64,000 nt of DNA from Daejeonella rubra (GCF_900103545.1 NZ_FNHH01000006.1:138132-202131), one strand, 5' to 3'. Counted from the stretch's first letter, positions 33,243-43,480 are shown. Notes: generated by a model from the letters alone, not told the origin. Numbers and translations are program-made.

Positions 33243-34540
33243 GCAACATATTATTGGAAAAGGTCACTATCGCGGTAGTGGGATTGGGTTATGTTGGTCT
33301 GCCTTTGGCATCAGAGTTTGCAAAACATTACAAAGTGTTTGGGTTTGATTTAAACAGAGACCGTGTTGATCAGTTAAACGGGGGATTTGATCATACCAAT
33401 GAAATAGATTCAAAAGCACTTAAAAATGTGCTTTTGAAGAAGAATAAAAATGAAAAAGGCTTGTTTCTTACCGATAACATTGATGAAATAGGAAATTGCA
33501 ATGTTTTTATCATTACTGTTCCCACTCCTGTGGATAAGCATAACCGTCCGGACCTGGGACCATTGTTAAAAGTAAGCAGCATGATTGCCGGGGTATTAAA
33601 GAAGGGAGACACAGTTATCTATGAATCAACTGTTTATCCCGGCGTAACTGAGGATGAATGTGTACCTGTACTTGAGAATGAATCTGGTTTAGCCTATAAT
33701 ATCGATTTTTTTGCAGGGTATTCACCTGAAAGGATAAATCCCGGAGATAAGGAACACACGGTAACTAAAATTTTAAAGATCACTTCAGGATCAACTCCGG
33801 ATACTGCAGATTTTGTTGACTCCCTTTACAGATCGATCATTATTGCCGGTACTCACAAAGCAGAGTCAATTAAAATTGCTGAAGCTGCAAAAGTTATTGA
33901 AAATGCACAGCGGGATATAAACATTGCCTTTATAAATGAACTGGCAATGATATTTAATAAGCTGGGAATCGACACCAATAAAGTTTTAAATGCAGCATCT
34001 ACGAAATGGAATTTCCTGAATTTTAAACCAGGATTAGTGGGGGGGCATTGTATTGGAGTTGACCCTTATTATCTGGCTCAAAAGGCACAGGAGGTAGGTT
34101 ATCATCCTGAAATTATACTGGCCGGCCGCCGGGTAAACGACGGTATGGGAGCATATGTCGCTGAACAACTTGTCAAGGCAATGCTTTCAAAAGGAACAGC
34201 TATTGCCGGAAGTGAAGTATTGATTCTTGGATTTACATTTAAGGAAAATTGCCCGGATGTGAGGAATACAAAGGTGATTGATATTGTTAAACGTCTGGAG
34301 GAATACCAGATAAATGTTACCATTCATGATCCTCTGGCCGATAGCCAGCAAGTTCATACTACTTACGGGGTAAGGTGTCAAAATGGGGAATCAAAAAAGA
34401 AATTATATGATGGAATCTTGCTTGCAGTAGCACATCAGCAATTTTACGAAATGGATCTGTCCAGAATGTGTAAGAAAAACACTGTCGTATACGATATTAA
34501 ATATGCATTGCCTCAAGCAATGGTTGATGTACGTTTATAA
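33239..34540 (+). CDS. Nucleotide-sugar dehydrogenase (UDP-HexNAc 6-dehydrogenase, TviB/WbpA-like)
   Basis: The ATG at 33239 overlaps the upxY stop, giving 433 residues. The Rossmann motif VVGLGYVGLPLASEF lies at residues 10-24, and the catalytic cysteine in GGHCIGVDPYYLA near 270. The middle (SPERINPGDKEHT) is typical of the UDP-GlcNAc/GalNAc branch rather than UDP-glucose dehydrogenase. It oxidises C6 of a UDP-N-acetylhexosamine to the uronic acid with two NAD. The next gene is an epimerase; a TviB-TviC-like pair would yield UDP-GalNAcA. Exact sugar not provable here. Confidence 0.9.
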   Translation: MSNILLEKVTIAVVGLGYVGLPLASEFAKHYKVFGFDLNRDRVDQLNGGFDHTNEIDSKALKNVLLKKNKNEKGLFLTDNIDEIGNCNVFIITVPTPVDKHNRPDLGPLLKVSSMIAGVLKKGDTVIYESTVYPGVTEDECVPVLENESGLAYNIDFFAGYSPERINPGDKEHTVTKILKITSGSTPDTADFVDSLYRSIIIAGTHKAESIKIAEAAKVIENAQRDINIAFINELAMIFNKLGIDTNKVLNAASTKWNFLNFKPGLVGGHCIGVDPYYLAQKAQEVGYHPEIILAGRRVNDGMGAYVAEQLVKAMLSKGTAIAGSEVLILGFTFKENCPDVRNTKVIDIVKRLEEYQINVTIHDPLADSQQVHTTYGVRCQNGESKKKLYDGILLAVAHQQFYEMDLSRMCKKNTVVYDIKYALPQAMVDVRL

Positions 34541-34551
34541 TTCCTGCAAAT

Positions 34552-35577
34552 ATGTATCACATTCCCTATCATGGAGATAAGGATCTGTCCCAAATTAGTT
34601 TTTTAGTAATTGGTGGAGCAGGTTTTATTGGTTCTAATATAGTCGGATACCTGTTAAAGTTTGGAGCCGGAAAAGTTCGTGTATTTGATAACTTTTCATC
34701 AGGATCGATCCGAAATCTTGAAAATTTTTCATTTTTTCCTTCATTTGAATTAATTAGAGGAGATATAAGAGATCTTGGTGAATGTAAAAGAGCGGTTGAA
34801 GGTATTGACATTATTCTGAATGAAGTTGCTTTGGATCCTGAATTCAATTCTATGGAGACTGATAAGAAAAGCAAGGGTATACAGATCAATGGATTCTTAA
34901 ATATTTTGATTGCTTCAAAATATGCAGGTGTGAAACGAATTGTTTTCTCGTCCTTTTCAATGGTTACTTCTGAATATGGGGGATCTATTAGTCCGAAAGA
35001 CACGATCAGTCCTTCCTTATCGCCATATTCGATCAGTAAATATGTGAATGAATTATATGCCAGTGTTTTTTGCAGGCTTTATGATCTGGATTATATTGGA
35101 CTACGCTATTTTAATGTATTTGGCCCCGGACAAAGAGAAGATAATACCCCTTCATCAATTATTCCAAAGTTAATTAATAACATTATTACAGGGGATTCCA
35201 CAACAATTATTAAGGATACAGACAGGTATGTTGATTTTAATTATATAGAAAATGTTGTTCAGGCTAATGTTCTAGCTGCTTTAACCAGGGAATCCGCTGC
35301 TCTTAACCAAAACTATAATATTGCCAGCGGCGAACAAATTACTTTATCTGAACTGGCAATTTACTTAAGGCAAAAATTAGGCATCAGAACAACAGCTTCT
35401 GATAAATTTAAATTTCGTAAGCCACACAATCTAAAAGGTAAAATTCCTTCTCCATTCATATCCATTTTGAAAGCAATAAGTCTGCTTAACTATCAGCCTT
35501 GTTTTTCAATCAAAGATGGAATTGCAGAAACAATTAAGATCAGCAGAAGCGAAATCAGAACAATTATATCTGATTAA
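34552..35577 (+). CDS. NAD-dependent sugar epimerase/dehydratase (TviC/WbpP-like)
   Basis: A 341-residue extended SDR protein. The cofactor motif VIGGAGFIGSNIVGYLL lies near residues 14-30; the catalytic pair is YSISK near 160, with FSSFSMVTSEYG before it. It lacks the glucuronate-epimerase signature of the protein at 52828. Placed 11 bp after the HexNAc dehydrogenase, it most likely interconverts the C4 configuration of the UDP-HexNAc or its uronic acid. The specificity-determining residues are diverged (SFS in place of SSS), so the substrate is uncertain. Confidence 0.85.
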   Translation: MYHIPYHGDKDLSQISFLVIGGAGFIGSNIVGYLLKFGAGKVRVFDNFSSGSIRNLENFSFFPSFELIRGDIRDLGECKRAVEGIDIILNEVALDPEFNSMETDKKSKGIQINGFLNILIASKYAGVKRIVFSSFSMVTSEYGGSISPKDTISPSLSPYSISKYVNELYASVFCRLYDLDYIGLRYFNVFGPGQREDNTPSSIIPKLINNIITGDSTTIIKDTDRYVDFNYIENVVQANVLAALTRESAALNQNYNIASGEQITLSELAIYLRQKLGIRTTASDKFKFRKPHNLKGKIPSPFISILKAISLLNYQPCFSIKDGIAETIKISRSEIRTIISD

Positions 35578-35580
35578 TCA

Positions 35581-36657
35581 ATGTCTTATACCAGACTACC
35601 AATTAAAGGATTTGATATGCAGCGCTTAAAAGAATTAGATATTCTAAGAGGATTTGCTTCACTAAATGTAGTAATATACCATTATACTAGTCGTTACAGA
35701 GATATTTTCCAGCATGAATATCCTGCAAAATATGATTGGTACTTCGGTCATGTTGGCTTGGAATTATTTTTTATGATTAGTGGTTTTGTGATCTTTATGA
35801 CCCTTCAAAAGGTAAAAAGTGTTTCAGAGTTTTCATTTAAGAGATTTACCAGATTATACCCTGCTTATTGGATTTGCATTTGCATCACCTTATTAATTAC
35901 AAGCTTTTGGAAGATGCCAAGAACAGAAGGCTTAACTCTTTTTCAAATACTTATGAATTTTACAATGATTCAGGGGGTATTTGAAGTCCCCAATATAGAT
36001 GGTGCTTATTGGTCGCTGGTGCCAGAACTTTTCTTTTATACTTCTATGGGGATATTCTACTATTTGGGCTGGTTAAGAAATATCCGACTAATTGCTGTTA
36101 TCTGGCTTGCCTGGATGCTATTGAATAGAATGGGAATTTTGCCCCTTGGTGAATACTTTCTCAATCTGAAATATGGGATGTTTCTTTTGGCGGGTATTTT
36201 ATTTTATAAAGTAAAATTTAATGAAGGAAACCTAATAGATCATCTACTTATTATTAGCTGTCTTTTTACAGCAATATGGGTAAATCAGATGCCAGGCAAT
36301 ATTTATGCTTATCCTTGCTTATTTGGCCTCTTCTATTTATTTATCTACGGAAAATTGAAAGTTCTTAACTGGTCCCCCTTATTGTTTTTAGGATATATTT
36401 CTTACCCCTTGTATCTACTGCATCAAAATATTGGATATGCTATGATCAGTTCCTTTAAGTTTTATATCCCCAATGAATTTATTGTGATTCTGTTAACGCT
36501 TTCAATCATGTTTTTCTTCGCCTGGATTGTAAAAAAATATCTGGAGAAGCCAATAGTTAATTATTTAAATATCAGATTTTTACCAAAATTTAAATTGGAT
36601 AAAGAAGCCCTGATAAATACGGAATTCGGAACTTTGGTTCCCAAAAAAGCCGGTTGA
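35581..36657 (+). CDS. Acyltransferase 3 family membrane protein
   Basis: A 358-residue polytopic protein with the acyltransferase-3 opening LKELDILRGFASLNVVIYHY, where the H of VIYHY is the conserved catalytic-region histidine. About 10 hydrophobic helices follow, with SFKRFTRLYPAYWI near residue 80 typical of the family. Such proteins O-acetylate or O-succinylate surface polysaccharides in the inner membrane. The start is uncertain: an ATG at 35617 matches the family's usual N-terminus better than 35581. Only 3 bp separate it from the epimerase gene. Confidence 0.9.
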   Translation: MSYTRLPIKGFDMQRLKELDILRGFASLNVVIYHYTSRYRDIFQHEYPAKYDWYFGHVGLELFFMISGFVIFMTLQKVKSVSEFSFKRFTRLYPAYWICICITLLITSFWKMPRTEGLTLFQILMNFTMIQGVFEVPNIDGAYWSLVPELFFYTSMGIFYYLGWLRNIRLIAVIWLAWMLLNRMGILPLGEYFLNLKYGMFLLAGILFYKVKFNEGNLIDHLLIISCLFTAIWVNQMPGNIYAYPCLFGLFYLFIYGKLKVLNWSPLLFLGYISYPLYLLHQNIGYAMISSFKFYIPNEFIVILLTLSIMFFFAWIVKKYLEKPIVNYLNIRFLPKFKLDKEALINTEFGTLVPKKAG

Positions 36658-36763
36658 TCAAACTGATTGCAAATAACAAGCTTTCAAATTCCTCACCCAA
36701 AAGGAACATTTTCAAATTTGATTGATTCATGAATTCCGAATCAAGCTGAACTACCCATGTCTT

Positions 36764-38206
36764 ATGAGTTTAAGAAAAAAAACATTAAACGGCCTGATTT
36801 GGACCTTTAGTCAGCAGTTTGGTGTACAGTTGATCAGTTTTTTCATCACGATTGTTTTAGCCAGAATTTTAGCACCTTCTGAATTTGGGATCATAGCCAT
36901 GCTATCCGTTTTTGTTGCTGTTGGCAGTTTATTAGTTGACGGCGGGCTTTCATCATCTTTAATTAGAACGGGAATGGCCAATCAAAAGGATTATTCTACA
37001 GTATTCTTTTTTAATCTGGGAGGAAGTTTGATCATCTATGCAATAATTTTTTTTATAGCACCATTGATCTCTAATTTTTACCATCAGGATATTTTAACAC
37101 CGGTTCTCAGGGTATATTCTATAGTATTCATTATCAATGCATTTTATGAAATTCAAAATGCCAGGCTTGTAAAGGTCATGAATTTTAAAACTCAGGCGCT
37201 TATCCAGGTTCCTTCTGTTTTGGCCAGTGGCTTACTTGGAATACTCCTGGCGATAAATGGGTATGGCGTATGGAGTTTGGTATGGATGAATATATCACAA
37301 TCTTTTTTAACTACTATTTTCCACTGGGTATTTTCAAAGTGGCGCCCATCCTTAATTTTTGATCTGGAAAGTTTTAAGAAACACTTTCATTTTGGATATA
37401 AAATGACATTATCCGGTTTGTTAGAAATTATCTACAAAAACATTTATGTACTTATTATCGGTAAAAATTACTCTGCAGCACAGTTAGGCTTTTATTCAAG
37501 AGCAGATTCAATCAGCCAGCTTCCAACCAATAATATATCTATTGCAATCAATAGTGTTACCTATCCAATGTTTGCTTCCATTTCTGATGATAATACCAGG
37601 TTGAAAATGGTGTACAAAAAATTAATGCAGCAGGTGATTTTCTGGAATGCGTCTGTCCTGGTTTTACTTGTAGTGATCGCTGAACCTCTTATTAGATTTT
37701 TAATCACCGAGAAGTGGCTTCCTGCGGTACCATATTTTCAAATTCTATGCCTTGCAGGGATACTTTACCCGCTTCATGCATATAACCTGAATATTTTAAA
37801 AGTTAAAGGCAGAAGTGATCTGATCTTAAAACTCGAGTTTATAAAAAAGGTGATCGCTGTTATTGGAATACTATTGGTTATCCCATTTGGAATTTATGGT
37901 CTGCTTTATTTTCAATTAATATTCAGTGTAGGGTCTTGTTATATCAACTCTTATTATAGTGGTGAATTAATTAATTATCCTGTTAAAGAACAATTGGCAG
38001 ATATATCTCCGGCTATTTTATTATCGGTTTGTACTGGCCTGCTATGTTTTTTTACAGATGCCTTTCTCATACAATTATTCCATCTGTCTGATTTTGGAAG
38101 ACTAGTCTTTATCTCTCTATTTTTTTATTTTATCTATTTGACTATCAGTCATTTTATGCAGTTCAACGCTATTTATGATTTTAAACAATTAGTTCTAAAA
38201 CGATGA
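36764..38206 (+). CDS. wzx: Lipopolysaccharide/polysaccharide flippase (Wzx, MOP superfamily)
   Basis: The start is placed at the ATG at 36764, which gives the family opening MSLRKKTLNGLIWTFSQQFG and 480 residues; the longer frame begins at a TTG. The protein has about 14 predicted helices, with ITIVLARILAPSEFGIIAML near residue 25-45 diagnostic of Polysacc_synt proteins. It flips the undecaprenyl-linked repeat unit to the periplasm. It overlaps the aminotransferase gene by 4 bp (ATGA). With the polymerase at 44676 it makes this a Wzx/Wzy-type pathway. Confidence 0.92.
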   Translation: MSLRKKTLNGLIWTFSQQFGVQLISFFITIVLARILAPSEFGIIAMLSVFVAVGSLLVDGGLSSSLIRTGMANQKDYSTVFFFNLGGSLIIYAIIFFIAPLISNFYHQDILTPVLRVYSIVFIINAFYEIQNARLVKVMNFKTQALIQVPSVLASGLLGILLAINGYGVWSLVWMNISQSFLTTIFHWVFSKWRPSLIFDLESFKKHFHFGYKMTLSGLLEIIYKNIYVLIIGKNYSAAQLGFYSRADSISQLPTNNISIAINSVTYPMFASISDDNTRLKMVYKKLMQQVIFWNASVLVLLVVIAEPLIRFLITEKWLPAVPYFQILCLAGILYPLHAYNLNILKVKGRSDLILKLEFIKKVIAVIGILLVIPFGIYGLLYFQLIFSVGSCYINSYYSGELINYPVKEQLADISPAILLSVCTGLLCFFTDAFLIQLFHLSDFGRLVFISLFFYFIYLTISHFMQFNAIYDFKQLVLKR

Positions 38207-39360
38207 TACCTGTAACCAAACCCTTTCTCCCGAAAGCCAAAGAATACGATGACTATTTACATAGCATCTGGGAGCGCCAATGGCTGACTAACAACGGACC
38301 GCTTGTTAATGAATTTGAACTCAAGTTGAAAAATTACCTGGGACTGGAACATTTACTTTATGTATCTAATGGTACTGTAGCTTTGCAAATAGCTATTAAA
38401 GCCTTAGACTTAAAGGGAGAAATAATTACAACTCCATTCTCATTTGTAGCGACTACCAGTAGTATAGTATGGGAGGGATGCAAGCCAGTTTTTACTGATA
38501 TTGATCCCGAAACATTCAATATTGATCCTGAAAAAATAGAAGCTGCAATAACACCCAATACTTCAGCGATTTTAGCAACCCATGTCTATGGAAATCCCTG
38601 TGATATTGATGCCATTCAGACAATCGCAGATAGACATCATCTCAAAGTGATCTTTGATGCCGCCCATTGCTTTGGAACTAAGTATAAAGGCAAGTCTGTA
38701 TTTGAATATGGCGACATAAGTACAACAAGCTTTCATGCAACCAAACTATTCCACAGTATTGAAGGGGGGGCGGTTTTCACAAGAAAACCCGAATTGCTCA
38801 AAAAAATGGCCTTCATGAGAAATTTTGGACATAATGGGCAGGAAGATTATAGCGAGTTGGGTATTAATGGGAAAAATAGTGAGTTTCATGCTGCTATGGG
38901 ACTGTGTAATCTTAAATATGTTGATGAGATATTGAAGAGAAGAAAGTTACTTTCTCTGTATTACATACAGAAATTATCAAATTTAAAAGCAAGCTTTCCT
39001 AAGCATAATGGTGATTTTAGTTCTAATTACGCATATTTCCCGGTACTTTTTGATACAAAGGAGTTGATGCTGAAATGCCTTTCCGACCTGGAAACTGAAA
39101 AAATCTATTGCAGACGATACTTTTTTCCTTCTCTGTCAAATTTACCATATGTTCAGAAAACATCATTACCGGTATGTGATTCAATTGTAGAAAGAATCAT
39201 TTGTTTACCTCTTTACCATACGTTAACTTATTCTGATCTGGATCTGATCACAAGAATAATTCTGAGAGCGCAAAATTATGAAGTCCAGGTCCCTTCTAGA
39301 ATAGAAGAGGATATAGCTGAATTACTGGAAACTGCTCTGGTTGTTAATAAAAGCAAGTGA
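38203..39360 (+). CDS. DegT/DnrJ/EryC1/StrS family PLP aminotransferase
   Basis: A 385-residue sugar aminotransferase. It has VTKPFLPKAKEYDDYLHSIW at the start, the PLP contact VSNGTVALQIAI near residue 50, DAAHCFG near 155 and the Schiff-base lysine in FHATKLFHSIEGGA (Lys 181). This branch resembles enzymes that aminate 4-keto-6-deoxy sugars at C4. The 4-keto substrate could come from the FlaA1-like dehydratase at 61119. The C-terminal tail after residue 350 is longer than usual. Co-translated with wzx through an ATGA overlap. Confidence 0.9.
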   Translation: MIPVTKPFLPKAKEYDDYLHSIWERQWLTNNGPLVNEFELKLKNYLGLEHLLYVSNGTVALQIAIKALDLKGEIITTPFSFVATTSSIVWEGCKPVFTDIDPETFNIDPEKIEAAITPNTSAILATHVYGNPCDIDAIQTIADRHHLKVIFDAAHCFGTKYKGKSVFEYGDISTTSFHATKLFHSIEGGAVFTRKPELLKKMAFMRNFGHNGQEDYSELGINGKNSEFHAAMGLCNLKYVDEILKRRKLLSLYYIQKLSNLKASFPKHNGDFSSNYAYFPVLFDTKELMLKCLSDLETEKIYCRRYFFPSLSNLPYVQKTSLPVCDSIVERIICLPLYHTLTYSDLDLITRIILRAQNYEVQVPSRIEEDIAELLETALVVNKSK

Positions 39361-39517
39361 TCTTTCTCTAATTTTCTATTACAGAGAATTACCAATTTAT
39401 TTTTTTGCCAGCCAATAATAATATGGTTTAGCAATTCTTAGCTTTTCCGCACTTTGTTAGATTGTCAGACAGGTATTCTGCTTTGATATCAGGCACAAAT
39501 TCAATTAATCAATTCAT

Positions 39518-40375
39518 ATGAACAGATCTGAAATAATGGTAAGCATTTGTTGCATTACCTATAACCAGGAAAAATATATTGCTGAGGCTTTGGATGGCTT
39601 TTTAATGCAAAAAACTGATTTTAATTATGAGATAATAATTGGCGATGATTGCTCAAAAGATGGTACAAGAAATATTTTAGATGAATATTGTGCGAGATAT
39701 CCCGGGAAGATCCAATTGCTCACTAAGGAAGTTAACGGAGGTGCTGTAAAAAATATACTCAGGACCCTAAGTGCAGCAAAAGGAAAATACATTGCTATGT
39801 GCGATGGAGATGATTACTGGACAGACTCCAGAAAGTTGCAAATGCAGGTTGATTTTATGGAAAACCATCCTGATAGCTCAATTTGCTGCCATTATAGTCG
39901 TGTCATAGATGAAAATGGAGATTTGGTTTATCAAAATACGTCTCCGGTAAGAATGGAATTTACCTATGAAGATGTCTTAGTAGGAAAAAAGGATGAAACA
40001 AGGGTATGCACCATGGTGATGAGGAATAGTTATCATTTAAAACACATAAGCAACCAGGATTGGTTTTATAAGGTATATAGTGCAGATACATTTTTTAAAT
40101 TATATGTTTTGGCCCATCAGAAAGGAAAAATATATGTTCTACCTGAAGTTATGGCAGTTTATCGCTTGCATAGAGAAGGTGTTTGGAGTATGATAGATTC
40201 AAGGGTTAGAAAAGGAAAAATGATCGATGATTTTAATATTCTGATCAATAACTTTTCTTATTCAGCCAGGTATAAAAAGGAATTATTAAAGATTTACCTC
40301 ATGCAATATTTTTTGTTTGATATCAGAAATCTTAAAATTCAAAAGGCAATAAATACCCTTATTACCCTGGTTTAA
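39518..40375 (+). CDS. Family 2 glycosyltransferase
   Basis: A 285-residue GT-A enzyme. The N-terminus VSICCITYNQEKYIAEALDGFL is the GT2 opening, with IIGDDCSKDGT near residue 40 and the DxD-type metal motif in AMCDGDDYWTD near 93. No membrane helices. It adds one sugar of the repeat unit from a nucleotide donor on the cytoplasmic face. The CCITYNQ variant is common among O-antigen transferases of Bacteroidota. Donor and acceptor cannot be read from sequence. Confidence 0.9.
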   Translation: MNRSEIMVSICCITYNQEKYIAEALDGFLMQKTDFNYEIIIGDDCSKDGTRNILDEYCARYPGKIQLLTKEVNGGAVKNILRTLSAAKGKYIAMCDGDDYWTDSRKLQMQVDFMENHPDSSICCHYSRVIDENGDLVYQNTSPVRMEFTYEDVLVGKKDETRVCTMVMRNSYHLKHISNQDWFYKVYSADTFFKLYVLAHQKGKIYVLPEVMAVYRLHREGVWSMIDSRVRKGKMIDDFNILINNFSYSARYKKELLKIYLMQYFLFDIRNLKIQKAINTLITLV

Positions 40376-40410
40376 TTTATTGGAGTGGTCAGGTGATAAA
40401 TAATAGGGAA

Positions 40411-41517
40411 ATGGGTAAGAGCATATTTTTCGTGATCAACACATTACAGGGTGGAGGAGCAGAGCGTGTATTAAGTACATTAGCCCTTGATTTCCATAGG
40501 CATAAAGTTCCTGTAACTATTATTTGTCTGAATTATGCACAATCAGCTTATAAACTTCCTGATGATCTCAAAGTAATTTATCTGGTAAACCGAAAAGATC
40601 AAAGCAGAATTTTCAGACTATATTATGCCATAATAATATTTCTCAAACTAACTTATTTACTCTATTCAAAAAAGCCAGGCTGTGTAATTTCGTTTATGAC
40701 CACTGCAAATCTGTGGTCGGGTTTGTCTTCAATGTTAACAAAGACAAATTTTATTGTTTCAGAAAGAACAACTCCTGAACATACAATCAATAAACAAAAT
40801 TCTCTTTTGAAAAGATGTTCAGAGATTATCTATCGCCATGCCCTTGCTGTCGTACTGCCAGCAAAGGGAATTGAGGATTGCCTTAGAAAGTACAAAGGAT
40901 TTGAAGATCTGACAAACTGTAAAATTATCAATAATCCTGTTGGCCATTTAGGAAACCTTAGCGGAAACAGGGTGAATGAAAGGAAATTCATTCTGGGTGT
41001 AGGCCGACTATCTTACGAAAAGGGTTTCGATCAGTTAATTGAGGCCTTTGCCAATTTGAATATCAGAGGTATTGACCTTCTTATTGCAGGCGAAGGACAA
41101 GAATATGCCGCTCTGGAGCAACAGATCCGAAAGTTGAAGCTCAACAAAAATGTCAAACTGATAGGCTCAAAAGAAAATCTACAGGATTATTATGATCAGG
41201 CAGAATTGTTCGTATTGCCTTCAAGGAATGAGGGTTATCCTAATGCTCTGATTGAAGCTATGAGTTTGGGTTGTCCATGTGTAGCTATGGATTGTGAATT
41301 CGGTCCTTCCGAAATCATCAGGCATCAAAAGAATGGATTACTGGTTCAGGATAATAATATCAAAGATCTTACGGCAGCTATTTATAAAATTTTAAATAAT
41401 CCAATTCTTAAAAATAAGCTGGCTACCAACGCCAGGCAAATTAATACTACAAATTCGCTCAAGAATATTTCTTATCAATGGCAAAAATTAATATTTAGCC
41501 CTGAAATTAGTAGTTAA
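40411..41517 (+). CDS. Family 4 glycosyltransferase (GT-B)
   Basis: Start chosen at the ATG at 40411 rather than the upstream GTG at 40393, as it directly opens the family motif FVINTLQGGGAERVLSTLA; 368 residues. The C-terminal donor-binding half has GVGRLSYEKGFDQLIEAF near 200, AGEGQEYAALE near 230, and FVLPSRNEGYPNALIEAMSLGCP near 275 containing the E-x7-E motif. It is a retaining GT4 enzyme of the polysaccharide assembly line. A pyrimidine-rich 112-bp spacer follows. Confidence 0.92.
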   Translation: MGKSIFFVINTLQGGGAERVLSTLALDFHRHKVPVTIICLNYAQSAYKLPDDLKVIYLVNRKDQSRIFRLYYAIIIFLKLTYLLYSKKPGCVISFMTTANLWSGLSSMLTKTNFIVSERTTPEHTINKQNSLLKRCSEIIYRHALAVVLPAKGIEDCLRKYKGFEDLTNCKIINNPVGHLGNLSGNRVNERKFILGVGRLSYEKGFDQLIEAFANLNIRGIDLLIAGEGQEYAALEQQIRKLKLNKNVKLIGSKENLQDYYDQAELFVLPSRNEGYPNALIEAMSLGCPCVAMDCEFGPSEIIRHQKNGLLVQDNNIKDLTAAIYKILNNPILKNKLATNARQINTTNSLKNISYQWQKLIFSPEISS

Positions 41518-41629
41518 TAGCAATCTGCTATTATCCAATACCCTTCCCCAAATTCCGCCTTCTTTTTCTTCCTGCTCAGAGTAGGGATCTCTATGTTCAT
41601 TTTTTTGTATCTATCTAATTTTTATAATT
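41518..41629 (+). other. C-rich, G-poor spacer (possible Rho-utilisation region)
   Basis: By hand count, 41521-41580 has about 22 C and 4 G, a strong pyrimidine bias on the coding strand, with no hairpin. Unstructured C-rich, G-poor RNA is what Rho binds, and the operon is headed by a NusG paralogue that can counter Rho. The functional reading is inference. Confidence 0.4.
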
Positions 41630-42871
41630 ATGAAAATTCCATTTTCTCCCCCCTTTATAGATCAATCAGTAATTGATCAGGTAATGGACACTCTGAATTC
41701 TAAATGGATCACATCCGGGCCGAAAGTTAAAGCTCTGGAACAGGAAATGGTGACATTGACAGGCTCTAAGGAAGCTATATGTGTTAATTCATGGACTTCC
41801 GGAGCAATAATGATGTTGAAGTGGTTTGGCGTTACTGCAGGTGATGAAGTTATTGTGCCGGCATATTCATATTGTGCTACTGCTCTTTGTGTTTTGCACT
41901 GTGGTGCCAAGCCTGTTATGGTTGATGTTTTGGATGATCTGACGATCAGCCCTGTAAAGATAAAAAAGGCCATCACAAATAAAACAAAGGCCATTTTAGC
42001 TGTTGATATTGCAGGACTACCTTGCAATTATGATGCAATAAATCAACTTATTAAGGATCCTGATATCAGAAATTTATTTATCCCTGAATCAGAAAAGCAA
42101 TCTTTATTAGGTCGGATCTTACTGATTTCTGATGCGGCGCACTCAATTGGTGCGATGTATGACGGTCTGCCGTCAGCATTAAAAGCTGACATTACTATAT
42201 TCTCTTTTCATGCAGTAAAAAACATTACTACAGCAGAAGGTGGATGTATTTGCCTAAACCTTCCCGAGGTTTTTGATTGCAGCAGTGAATATGGTTTTCT
42301 AAAAATGTTTTCACTGAATGGTCAAACCAAAGATGCATTCGCAAAATCCTTGGGGAATAATTGGAGATACGATATTATTTATAAGGGCTTGAAGATCAAT
42401 ATGCCTGACATTTGTGCAGCAGTCGGTTTAGCACAAATCAGACAATATAATGGTTTACTGCTTCCTCAGAGAAAGAAAATTGCACTTAAATACTGTGAGG
42501 GTTTCAGCCCTTTTAAATGGTTTATAGCACCTACTTTGCAGGATAGAAAAAGAGAGTCTTCCTATCATTTGTTTCCTTTGCGGGTGAAAAATATTACTGA
42601 AGAGGAGAGGGACCAGATCATCGATAAGATCATGGAGACGGGTGTCAATGTGAATGTTCATTTTATTCCTATGCCGATGCTCACGTATTTTAAAAGTATA
42701 GGGTATCGTACAGAAGACTACCCTAATAGTTACAAGCAATATTCCTGTGAAATATCACTCCCAATTTATCCCCAACTTAAAGATGAAGAAGTTGATTATA
42801 TCGTAGAAAATGTGATCAACAAAATTCAGTCAGTAGTGTATCAAAAGAAACTGGTTGAAGTAATATCTTAA
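41630..42871 (+). CDS. DegT/DnrJ/EryC1/StrS family PLP aminotransferase (second copy)
   Basis: A 413-residue protein. The order of motifs is IPFSPPFIDQSVIDQVMDTL, the PLP contact VNSWTSGAIMML near residue 55, SDAAHSIGAMYDG near 167 and the lysine motif FHAVKNITTAEGG (Lys 197). It is clearly different from the aminotransferase at 38203, so the polymer may contain two amino sugars made by distinct routes, or one may aminate C3 and the other C4. It lies 12 bp upstream of the initiating sugar-phosphate transferase. Confidence 0.9.
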   Translation: MKIPFSPPFIDQSVIDQVMDTLNSKWITSGPKVKALEQEMVTLTGSKEAICVNSWTSGAIMMLKWFGVTAGDEVIVPAYSYCATALCVLHCGAKPVMVDVLDDLTISPVKIKKAITNKTKAILAVDIAGLPCNYDAINQLIKDPDIRNLFIPESEKQSLLGRILLISDAAHSIGAMYDGLPSALKADITIFSFHAVKNITTAEGGCICLNLPEVFDCSSEYGFLKMFSLNGQTKDAFAKSLGNNWRYDIIYKGLKINMPDICAAVGLAQIRQYNGLLLPQRKKIALKYCEGFSPFKWFIAPTLQDRKRESSYHLFPLRVKNITEEERDQIIDKIMETGVNVNVHFIPMPMLTYFKSIGYRTEDYPNSYKQYSCEISLPIYPQLKDEEVDYIVENVINKIQSVVYQKKLVEVIS

Positions 42872-42883
42872 ATACCTGAACTT

Positions 42884-43480
42884 ATGATTGCCAAAAGAAT
42901 TTTTGATGTGTTTTTCTCATTTACGGGAATTGTTTTCATACTTCCTTTGCTGATTCTCCTGGCGATTATTATCCTTCTGGACTCAAGGGGAGGGTTTATT
43001 TATCGGCAGACACGTGTTGGACGCAATAATTCGGAATTTAAATTATTTAAGTTCAGGACCATGCGCACAGGTTCTGATAAAGCATGTCTGTTAACGATCG
43101 GTGATCACGACTGCAGAATTACCAGGAGTGGACATTGGTTAAGAAAATACAAGCTTGATGAACTGCCGCAGTTGTTTAATATTCTTAAGGGAGATATGAG
43201 TTTTGTGGGGCCAAGGCCTGAAGTTTCGAAATATGTTGCTTTATATGATCAGGTTCAGCTTAGGATCTTAACAGTAAAGCCCGGATTAACTGATTGGGCA
43301 TCAATTGATTATATTGACGAAAGTCAACTGCTTGCATCTGCCAAAAATCCTGAAGCTTATTATATTGAGCATATAATTCCCCTTAAAATAGCTCATAACC
43401 TGAGATATATCGACCATAATAACTTATGGATCGACCTGAAGATCATACTATTAACGATCAAAAGTATTCTTAATAAATAG
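42884..43480 (+). CDS. Initiating sugar-phosphate transferase, PglC-like
   Basis: A 198-residue bacterial sugar transferase of the small monotopic type: MIAKRIFDVFFSFTGIVFILPLLILLAIII re-entrant helix at the N-terminus, then YRQTRVGRNNSEFKLFKFRTM near residue 42, and KYKLDELPQLFNILKGDMSFVGPRPE near 100. These enzymes load the first sugar phosphate onto undecaprenyl phosphate. The short form typically uses UDP-diNAcBac or a related 6-deoxy amino sugar, which fits the dehydratase, aminotransferase and acetyltransferase genes of this locus. The specific sugar remains inference. Confidence 0.93.
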   Translation: MIAKRIFDVFFSFTGIVFILPLLILLAIIILLDSRGGFIYRQTRVGRNNSEFKLFKFRTMRTGSDKACLLTIGDHDCRITRSGHWLRKYKLDELPQLFNILKGDMSFVGPRPEVSKYVALYDQVQLRILTVKPGLTDWASIDYIDESQLLASAKNPEAYYIEHIIPLKIAHNLRYIDHNNLWIDLKIILLTIKSILNK